Shown here in pieces: positions 5,368 to 11,141 of a stretch of 12,995 nt of DNA. The position numbers were made by a program, and so were the translations under genes. Location of the stretch: the NCBI GenBank assembly GCA_031280455.1, contig JAITGR010000106.1, positions 1-12,995 of the forward strand, read 5' to 3'. Each line of letters starts with the position of its first letter. Positions within the stretch are counted from its first letter, which is position 1. The stretch comes from Spirochaetaceae bacterium (GTDB taxonomy: Bacteria; Spirochaetota; Spirochaetia; Treponematales; Breznakiellaceae). The notes beneath the pieces were generated by a model. The model saw nothing but the letters and a program-made list of their open reading frames with translations. It was not told the DNA's origin and ran no database searches.

Positions 5368-7198
5368 TGGCTATATCCAGTAATTTTCGCAGCTCCGCGC
5401 GGTTGCGCGGTATGGGCTGCGTAACGCCTTCCTCCGTCTTTAGGTTGATGAGGGCGAAAAACCGCTTTATTTTGGCGGGGTCAAAACCGTCCGCTTCGCA
5501 AACGATGATGTATTTGCGTATACGCAAATAAATTTTTTCGCTTATTATAATATCGGCTATATCCAGATGATTCAAAAGCGCTGTGTTTTTTGCGTTTTTC
5601 GTTGTGTTGCCAAAAACGACATACTCTTTTTTAAGCCGCCCGCCGGCAAGTCCGGCGCTGACAACGCCGCAATCGAGCGCGAAACTTACGCGCAGCGGCG
5701 GTTTGTTTTTGCTTTTTTGTTCGTTGTTAAAGTCAATGAACGCGACGCGCATTAGCAAAAACGCGCGGGCGGCGTTGAGGGTGTCGTGGTTCTTGCTGCC
5801 GGTTGTGTGCGCGCAGCCCCAGTGGCAGCTTATAGCGCCGCCGGAAAATTGTTCCGCCGCGCCGTTTGTTTTAAGCGCGCAGTTGTTTACGATTGATATA
5901 AACGCCGATATATACACGCCAAGGTCGAGCGTGCTGGTTCTTTTTTTTATGTCGCCTAAATTTTCGATGTTGACGCAGCCGCATACGACGTTTTTTTTCA
6001 CGATGGTATCGCCCAGCTCGCCGTGCAGCGCGGCGCGCGCGATTTGCATACTGGTAAATGCCGCCAGGTTTTTTACAGAAGATGCCAGCGCCGCAAAGCC
6101 AGACAAAAGCCGGCCTGTCTCGTCGGCGCGGCCAGGCGAAAGTTCAAAGGAAAAGTCGCCTTCGCGCGCCGCGCGTATCGCGTCTTCCAGGCGGCAGAGC
6201 GGCGACAGCAGCCGCCGGGTTAAAAGCCGCGCGGCAAACAGCGTTATGCACAAAAACGCGGCGAGTAGCAGATGCGCGCTGGTAAGCGCGCCGCGCACTC
6301 CGGCCTCTGCCGCGCGGGCGGAGTATTCTCGCAGCACAATGCCGCCAAAGTCGGTTTTTCTGAACGCGACAATTTGCTTTTCGCCGCCGCGCAGCCGCAC
6401 GAAAGCGCCGGAGGGGCGGCTGTCTGCCGCCGCTTCCCGCGCCGCGTCTCCGGCCTGCCCTCCGGCGCGGGAGAGCGCGGCGTTGGTGTGGAGTACCAGG
6501 CCGCCGCGCCGGTTGGCCAGCAATCCGCTGCCGGCGTCTGCGCCTTCGGCAGTACCGTTGGCAGGGGAAAACGCCGCGAGGACGTCGGCGGCCAGGAAAA
6601 AGCAGTAGTAGTACGCGCCGCGGGAAACCTGCGGCGCTTCGCCCAGCGCGTAGACCAGCACGGGGTATTCAAAAACCGGCTCCGCGTTCAGCACGTCTCC
6701 GCCAAGGGCGGCGGCGGCGGCAAGGTCGTTCTGGTATGTTTTTAGAAAATAATCAAACGCCGAATAGTCGAGTATGTTTGTATTCAATAAATCTATATTG
6801 ATAATTTTTTGTACGCTGCCGTCTTTGTTTTGTATGACAATTCCGGCTATATTCGGGTTTGCTTTGTAAAAGGTATAGGTCAGCGCGTTTCGCTCGGCAT
6901 CGCCTGCGGAGTTATTCAGCATGTTGATAAAAAAGAGTGTGTTGTTTTTTACATTGTTAAACACAACGTTTATCAATGCCGCCGCGTCTTTGTTCGCCGC
7001 GAGGGCGCGGGAGAGGGCTTTTTGTTCCGCGTCGGGATACAGCATTTTTTGCAGTGAAAAAGAAAGCGTACAAAAAGAAATGGTGTATGCGATTATTATA
7101 AACGCCGCAAATCTCCAAAAAAGGGGGAAGTACGCTTTCTTTTGTTTTTGGCCTGCTGTATTCATGTTGAACCATTTATTTTTTATGGGTGCGGGCAT
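5342..7198 (-). CDS. HAMP-containing class III adenylate/guanylate cyclase-like membrane protein, probably degenerate
   Basis: 618 residues from the ATG at 7198 (overlapping the upstream stop by 23 bases); the ATG at 7165 (Met12) avoids the overlap and is equally plausible, and neither has a clear Shine-Dalgarno. Order: TM helix (about 28-49), an extracytoplasmic Cache-like sensor region (50-305), TM helix (307-325), HAMP linker (about 326-378) and a cyclase-type catalytic domain (about 400-590). The overall fold is kept: a KKNVVCGCVNIE strand, QFSGGAISCHWG and LRVSFALDCGVVSAGLAGG. The catalytic residues are not. The metal Asp of F-D-I is Asn410, the second metal Asp (GD) is Gly454, and the transition-state Asn/Arg positions read Lys534 and Asn538. 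It sits between a cNMP-binding protein and a membrane FN3-like protein, so it is a signalling receptor, but cNMP synthesis by this chain looks doubtful. Confidence 0.82.
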   Translation of the reverse strand: MPAPIKNKWFNMNTAGQKQKKAYFPLFWRFAAFIIIAYTISFCTLSFSLQKMLYPDAEQKALSRALAANKDAAALINVVFNNVKNNTLFFINMLNNSAGDAERNALTYTFYKANPNIAGIVIQNKDGSVQKIINIDLLNTNILDYSAFDYFLKTYQNDLAAAAALGGDVLNAEPVFEYPVLVYALGEAPQVSRGAYYYCFFLAADVLAAFSPANGTAEGADAGSGLLANRRGGLVLHTNAALSRAGGQAGDAAREAAADSRPSGAFVRLRGGEKQIVAFRKTDFGGIVLREYSARAAEAGVRGALTSAHLLLAAFLCITLFAARLLTRRLLSPLCRLEDAIRAAREGDFSFELSPGRADETGRLLSGFAALASSVKNLAAFTSMQIARAALHGELGDTIVKKNVVCGCVNIENLGDIKKRTSTLDLGVYISAFISIVNNCALKTNGAAEQFSGGAISCHWGCAHTTGSKNHDTLNAARAFLLMRVAFIDFNNEQKSKNKPPLRVSFALDCGVVSAGLAGGRLKKEYVVFGNTTKNAKNTALLNHLDIADIIISEKIYLRIRKYIIVCEADGFDPAKIKRFFALINLKTEEGVTQPIPRNRAELRKLLDIANESTRGTD

Positions 7199-8390
7199 AC
7201 TGTTTTTTATAGAAATCGCTCAGTTTGACAATTTCTATGACATCGGATGTCATAATTTTATCGGACACCAGTTTGAACGCTTTGTTGTCTTCTATGGCGC
7301 GCATAATATGGCGCTTTTCGGTTGGCGGAACGTTGGCCATCTGCAAAAGCTGGTCGAATCCCAAATTGAATACATACGAGGTATGCGGGGCAAAATTCAC
7401 TTTTTCTTTTTCCAGGTGCATGTACAGCGTATCAAAAAAGCGCGCGGTCGGGTCGCTCATGCGCGCGTTGGCGAGTTGTTTATAGCTAAACCATATACGT
7501 CCGGCGAGGTTCTGGGTCAGCCGCGCGATAAGCTGGGGCTTGGTCGCGGTCATGGTCTCGAAGTTTTCCTTCGACACGGTAAGCACGGTGCAGTCCTCCA
7601 GCGCCACAGCGCCGGCAGAGCGGGGCTTGGACTCCAAAAGCGACATTTCGCCAAACATATCCCCCGGCTTGAGCACCGCCAGCACGATTTCGGCGCCGTT
7701 TACAACGCGGATAATGTTGGCGCGCCCGCTCTGGATTATGTACATTTCTTTGCCGACTTCGCCTTCGGCACAAATGAGGGTGTTTTTGGGGTATTTGCGC
7801 TGAAAATCGTTGCCGGGGATGGATGTCCAGCCTATTTTGTTGTATTGCTGAAGTTCTTTGAGCTGCACCAGCGCGTTCTGTTTGTGTTCGGCCTGCGGGT
7901 AACATTCAATATACCGCCGGTAGCAGTAAAACGCTTTGAGAAAATCTTTTTTTGCCGCGTAATACTGCGCGTTCCTGAACAAAATCTCGGGGTCGTCGTC
8001 TTTATTTTCGCCCTTTGTCGTAAGTTCGGCCAGCGCGTTATTCAACTGGCGCACACGCCGCGAAAATTGCTGTATAATTTTCATCGCTATCGGCGTGTTG
8101 TACTGGATGAGGCCTTCAAACTGCTGTACATTAACGGAAACAAGCAGCGTGTCGGTAATGGCTTGCGCCGTTTCGACCTGGGTGTGTCCCGACATGGCCG
8201 CAAGGATGCCGAAGAAATCGCCCGGCCCCAGTGTCCGTGCGTCGCCCGATTCCGTGTCCATATTCATGCCGGTAACGAGCACTTTGCCGCGCTGGATGAT
8301 AAAAAATTTGCTCGCATCACGGTTCCCTTCAACAATGATGTAGGTTCCCTGGGTGTACGATACTATTGAAAGTTGTGGTTTTTCCGCCAT
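7176..8390 (-). CDS. Double cyclic-nucleotide-binding-domain protein with TPR-like linker and winged-helix-like C-terminus
   Basis: 404 residues; the AAGGGA ribosome binding site 5 bases before the ATG at 8390 supports this start. First CNB-type domain about 1-120, a TPR-like helical segment about 134-180, second CNB domain about 195-300, then a C-terminal region (about 312-395) that resembles the Crp winged helix. The second domain has the phosphate-binding cassette FGEMSLLESKPRSAGAV (246-262) with the expected Glu248 (ribose) and Arg257 (phosphate), so it can probably bind cAMP or cGMP. The first has FFGILAAMSGHTQVETAQA (59-77) at that site and lacks both residues, so it is probably apo or regulatory. 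It is cytoplasmic with no signal sequence. It follows the his fusion by 53 bases and precedes the cyclase-like gene. It may regulate transcription, or be a soluble effector; the winged helix call is tentative. Confidence 0.88.
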   Translation of the reverse strand: MAEKPQLSIVSYTQGTYIIVEGNRDASKFFIIQRGKVLVTGMNMDTESGDARTLGPGDFFGILAAMSGHTQVETAQAITDTLLVSVNVQQFEGLIQYNTPIAMKIIQQFSRRVRQLNNALAELTTKGENKDDDPEILFRNAQYYAAKKDFLKAFYCYRRYIECYPQAEHKQNALVQLKELQQYNKIGWTSIPGNDFQRKYPKNTLICAEGEVGKEMYIIQSGRANIIRVVNGAEIVLAVLKPGDMFGEMSLLESKPRSAGAVALEDCTVLTVSKENFETMTATKPQLIARLTQNLAGRIWFSYKQLANARMSDPTARFFDTLYMHLEKEKVNFAPHTSYVFNLGFDQLLQMANVPPTEKRHIMRAIEDNKAFKLVSDKIMTSDVIEIVKLSDFYKKQYARTHKK

Positions 8391-8395
8391 TATAA

Positions 8396-8401
8396 TCCCT
8401 T
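8396..8401 (-). promoter_or_regulatory. Ribosome binding site for the cNMP-binding protein
   Basis: AAGGGA on the minus strand, 5 bases from the ATG at 8390; the clearest Shine-Dalgarno in this operon. Confidence 0.65.
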
Positions 8402-8411
8402 GTTACTGTAT

Positions 8412-8435
8412 CGGCGTAATGAGCGGCGTAATGAA
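8412..8435 (+). repeat. 12-bp tandem repeat between the his fusion and the cNMP gene
   Basis: CGGCGTAATGAG (8412-8423) followed by CGGCGTAATGAA (8424-8435). It lies in the 53-base gap between the stop of the his fusion and the start of the cNMP-binding gene. Confidence 0.8.
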
Positions 8436-8453
8436 GCGCCGGCTCATTTTTTA
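8421..8453 (+). terminator. Terminator-like hairpin with T-tract on the plus strand
   Basis: GAGCGGCG (8421-8428) pairs with CGCCGGCTC (8437-8445), one bulged G, loop of 8, followed by ATTTTTTA. The T-tract is the complement of the two Lys codons at the end of the his fusion. In this orientation it would stop antisense transcription only; it may be chance. Confidence 0.25.
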
Positions 8454-9709
8454 TGCCGCCTGTCCAGCTCGCCCAGCACGTCGCATACCGGCACGCCTTC
8501 TTTGGCAAGCAGTACCGCGGTGTGGTAAAAGAGGTCGGCGGCTTCCCAGATAACCTCGTCCGTGCCGCGGGCGGTGCACACTTCGTACGCTTCTTCCATG
8601 ATTTTTCGCCGGACACGTTCCGAAGTTAAGCTGGCGGTATACGAGCCGGCGGGCGCGTTCTGGAGGCGCTCGCTGATTACACTTTGCAGGTAGTCCAGCG
8701 TGTAGCGGCGGCCGGTTTCAAAGCACGACCATGCGCCGGTATGGCACACCGGCCCCGCCGGTTCGACGGTCGCAAGCAGCGCGTCGTGGTCGCAGTCGGC
8801 GCGCAGGCGCAGCAGGCGCAGCACATTGCCTGAGTGTTCGCCCTTCATCCACAAGCAATCGCGGCGGCGGCTGTGAAAGCACAACTTGCCGCGCGCAAAA
8901 CTCTGCAGCACCGCTTCTTTGTCCGCATACGCGGTCATTAAAACCTGGCCGTCGCGCGCCTGGGCGATGACCGGCACCAGGCCGTCTGTTTTTTTCCAGT
9001 CGAGGCTGGCGATAAATGCGTCTGCCAGGGTAATTTTTCCGGTGTACAGCGCCATGCCTAACTGAACGTCGCAGCCCAGCGCCGAAAGCGCCTCGATTTC
9101 GGCCAGGGTCGAAACGCCGCCGGCTGCGGTTATCCGGCAGTCGACCGCCGTGCGCAGCTCCTTGGCCGCCGCCATGTCGATGCCCGAAAGCGTCCCTTCG
9201 TGTTCGACGCAGGTCCACAGAAGTTCGCCGGCGTACTTTTCCAGGGCTTGCGCGGTCTGGGCGAGCGGCAGGCCGGTCGAGGTTTGCCAGCCGTCCACGA
9301 CGATTATGCCGTCGCGGGCGTCAACCGCGACAATCAGGCGTTCTCTGCCGATGCGGTGTGCCAGCGCTTCCAGAAATTCGCCGTTGACGGCGTAGCGGCC
9401 ATCAATTTGGGTAAAGGCGGAGGAGCCGATTATCACTTTGACAGCGCCCAGGCTTACCAGGTGTGCGGCGTGTTCCACGGTACGGATGCCGCCGCCTACT
9501 CTGCATTCTCCTTTGCGCAGGAGGCTGTGCACGAGGGTTTCATTCGACCCCGAACCGCGCGCGGCATCCAGGTCGATGACGGCGATTTCGCCAAAAACAT
9601 CGAATTCGCGGGCGCAGGACGGCGCGTCGTCCCGTTCCAGCACCAAATCTTTTCCTTGCCGCAGTTGGACAACTTTTCCATTCTGAATGTCTATCGAAGC
9701 AATTATCAT
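8444..9709 (-). CDS. hisA-hisIE: HisA-HisI-HisE trifunctional histidine biosynthesis protein
   Basis: 421 residues joining three steps of histidine synthesis. Residues 1-235 are HisA (ProFAR isomerase), a TIM barrel beginning IIASIDIQNGKVVQL with Asp7 and the second active-site Asp130 in VAVDARDG (127-134). Residues 240-335 are HisI (phosphoribosyl-AMP cyclohydrolase): HSRRRDCLWMKG (279-290), SGN (293-295), DCDHD (305-309) and CHTGAWSCF (322-330). Cys306, Cys322 and Cys329 match the zinc ligands. Residues 340-421 are HisE (phosphoribosyl-ATP pyrophosphatase), with EEAYEV (372-377) and EAADLFYH (389-396). HisE and HisI act before HisA in the pathway, so the fusion covers three consecutive reactions in reverse order of their domains. 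All key residues seem present, so all three activities are expected. It is the first gene of the minus-strand operon and is divergent from the PRPP synthetase gene. The ATG at 9709 leaves almost no leader after a possible promoter motif. Confidence 0.93.
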   Translation of the reverse strand: MIIASIDIQNGKVVQLRQGKDLVLERDDAPSCAREFDVFGEIAVIDLDAARGSGSNETLVHSLLRKGECRVGGGIRTVEHAAHLVSLGAVKVIIGSSAFTQIDGRYAVNGEFLEALAHRIGRERLIVAVDARDGIIVVDGWQTSTGLPLAQTAQALEKYAGELLWTCVEHEGTLSGIDMAAAKELRTAVDCRITAAGGVSTLAEIEALSALGCDVQLGMALYTGKITLADAFIASLDWKKTDGLVPVIAQARDGQVLMTAYADKEAVLQSFARGKLCFHSRRRDCLWMKGEHSGNVLRLLRLRADCDHDALLATVEPAGPVCHTGAWSCFETGRRYTLDYLQSVISERLQNAPAGSYTASLTSERVRRKIMEEAYEVCTARGTDEVIWEAADLFYHTAVLLAKEGVPVCDVLGELDRRHKK

Positions 9710-9715
9710 GCCCTA

Positions 9716-9728
9716 TAGCGTACCCAGT
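9716..9728 (-). promoter_or_regulatory. Shared promoter/operator motif upstream of the his fusion
   Basis: On the minus strand ACTGGGTACGCTA, continuing TAGGGC into the ATG. It lies 6 bases before the his-fusion start codon and has a near copy in the same orientation relative to the divergent PRPP synthetase gene. Function (promoter -10 region or regulator site) is inferred. Confidence 0.4.
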
Positions 9729-9786
9729 TCGTCCCGTCTTGAAAAGGGCGCAGTGGAGATAGGGATGGCGTTTTTGCGGCGGGCTC

Positions 9787-9815
9787 TTGTTTATTTTGAC
9801 TGGGTGTGCTAGGCT
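9787..9815 (+). promoter_or_regulatory. Candidate promoter of the PRPP synthetase gene
   Basis: TTGTTT (9787-9792), 17-base spacer, then TAGGCT (9810-9815) with an upstream TG (TGC, extended -10 like). Transcription would start within a few bases of the ATG at 9825, that is nearly leaderless, agreeing with the lack of a clear Shine-Dalgarno. Weak matches; low confidence. Confidence 0.3.
9799..9811 (+). promoter_or_regulatory. Shared promoter/operator motif upstream of the PRPP synthetase gene
   Basis: ACTGGGTGTGCTA, 13 bases before the ATG at 9825. It matches the motif in front of the divergent his fusion at 11 of 13 positions, in inverted orientation, so each gene sees it in its own reading direction. 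Confidence 0.4.
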
Positions 9816-9824
9816 TTGGATACC

Positions 9825-11117
9825 ATGTATTATTGGAATCCGGCAAATCTTGCTGTTTTGGCGTGCCCAGGCGCTGAGATGTTTGCCGAACAGGTTATTG
9901 TTCACTTAAAAAATAATTACCACAAAGTTTTTGAGCGGGCGGCGAATGACATGTCCAAGCGCTATGCTATGCCGATGGAGGATATTGTCCGGCGTATTCG
10001 CTTTATTAGCGAGGTCGCCTCGCCGTCGCTGCCGCATTATTCGGGGGCTTTGGGTGTGCGCTCGCCTAAATTCAAGGTGCCGGCGCGTTTTTCGATGTTT
10101 GCCAACGGCGAGTTTAAGTGTGAGATACTTAAATCTATTCGCGGCAAGGATTTGTTTATTTTTCAGGATGTCGAAAACCATAGTCCGATTAAGATTAACG
10201 ACGGGAATGAAACGCGGGTTTTTTCGGTAAACGATAATTTAATGGCTTTGTATGTTACGATCGACGCGGCTATGCAGGCGGCTGCCGAGCAGATTACGGT
10301 TGTCATTCCGGTCTATCCGTACGCACGGCAGCATAAGCGTAAAGGGCGCGAGGGGTTGACGGCGAGCCGGATTGGGTCGGTGCTGGAGATGCTCGGTGTT
10401 AAACGTATTATTACGCTGGATATTCATTCGCGCGAGTTGATTAACGGTTTTAACAAGGTGAAGTTTGAAAACCTGCACGCGAGCTATCAGATTATTAAGG
10501 CGCTGTTTACGATTATGCCGTCGCCGTCCGAACTGGATAATCTGGTTATTGTGTCGCCGGATACCGGCGCGGTTGACCGGAATAAGTTTTACGCGACTGC
10601 GCTTAAAAAGCCGCTGGCGCTTTTGTACAAAGAGCGCGATTATTCGCACGTCAGCAAAAACGCGGCGGATAACAATATTGCGGTGATGAATCTGCTGGGT
10701 AGCGTACACGGTAAAAATGTGTTTATGGCCGATGACATGGTCGGTACCGGCGGTACGCTGCTTAAAGCGATGCAGTTTCTCAAAGAGGCGGGCGCGGGTA
10801 AGGTGATTGCGGCTATTAGTTTACCGCTGTTTTCTGGCGACGCCGTTACGTTTTTTGATGAAGCGTACCGGCAGGGGTATTTTTACCGGATTATCGGGAC
10901 GAACGCGGTACACCACAGCGAGTTGCTGAAGCGTGAGTGGTACGTGAATGTGAATGTGAGTAAGCTGTTCGCGCAGATAATCTCGCGCCTGCACCAAAAA
11001 CTTTCGCTCAGTTCGCTTTTGGACAACCGGCAGGTGATAATAAAGTCGCTGTCTGCCAAAGAGCAGGCGGCTGATAAACAGGGCGATTTGTTTGTTCCGC
11101 CCGCGCTGAACGTCTAA
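9825..11117 (+). CDS. prs: Ribose-phosphate pyrophosphokinase (PRPP synthetase), long divergent type
   Basis: 430 residues from the ATG at 9825; a TTG at 9816 would add three residues. The enzyme makes PRPP from ribose 5-phosphate and ATP; PRPP feeds nucleotide, NAD and histidine synthesis. Seen: FANGEFKCEILKSIRGKDLF (92-111), VYPYARQHKRKGREGLTASR (163-182, equivalent to the YaRQDrk...repITAk region), LDIHSRELINGF (198-209), VSPDTGAVDRNKF (243-255) and the PRPP-binding loop VFMADDMVGTGGTL (299-312, family consensus vDDmidTagTl). The common enzyme is about 315 residues; here there are extra N-terminal sequence (about 25-85, before the FANGE motif) and an extended C-terminus. It is divergent from the his fusion, so PRPP supply and use may be coordinated. 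sbcD follows by 24 bases. Chemistry is well supported. Confidence 0.92.
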   Translation: MYYWNPANLAVLACPGAEMFAEQVIVHLKNNYHKVFERAANDMSKRYAMPMEDIVRRIRFISEVASPSLPHYSGALGVRSPKFKVPARFSMFANGEFKCEILKSIRGKDLFIFQDVENHSPIKINDGNETRVFSVNDNLMALYVTIDAAMQAAAEQITVVIPVYPYARQHKRKGREGLTASRIGSVLEMLGVKRIITLDIHSRELINGFNKVKFENLHASYQIIKALFTIMPSPSELDNLVIVSPDTGAVDRNKFYATALKKPLALLYKERDYSHVSKNAADNNIAVMNLLGSVHGKNVFMADDMVGTGGTLLKAMQFLKEAGAGKVIAAISLPLFSGDAVTFFDEAYRQGYFYRIIGTNAVHHSELLKREWYVNVNVSKLFAQIISRLHQKLSLSSLLDNRQVIIKSLSAKEQAADKQGDLFVPPALNV

Positions 11118-11141
11118 CCACGCTGGACGGCGTATCGTTCC

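Noticed and set aside
5583..6608. Open 341-codon plus-strand frame opposite the cyclase-like gene
   Set aside because: Ser/Ala/Arg-rich shadow sequence with no recognisable domain or ribosome binding site.
6921..8369. Open 482-codon plus-strand frame opposite the cNMP gene and part of the cyclase-like gene
   Set aside because: It is antisense to two well-supported genes, has no family motifs, and long antisense frames are expected in GC-rich coding DNA.
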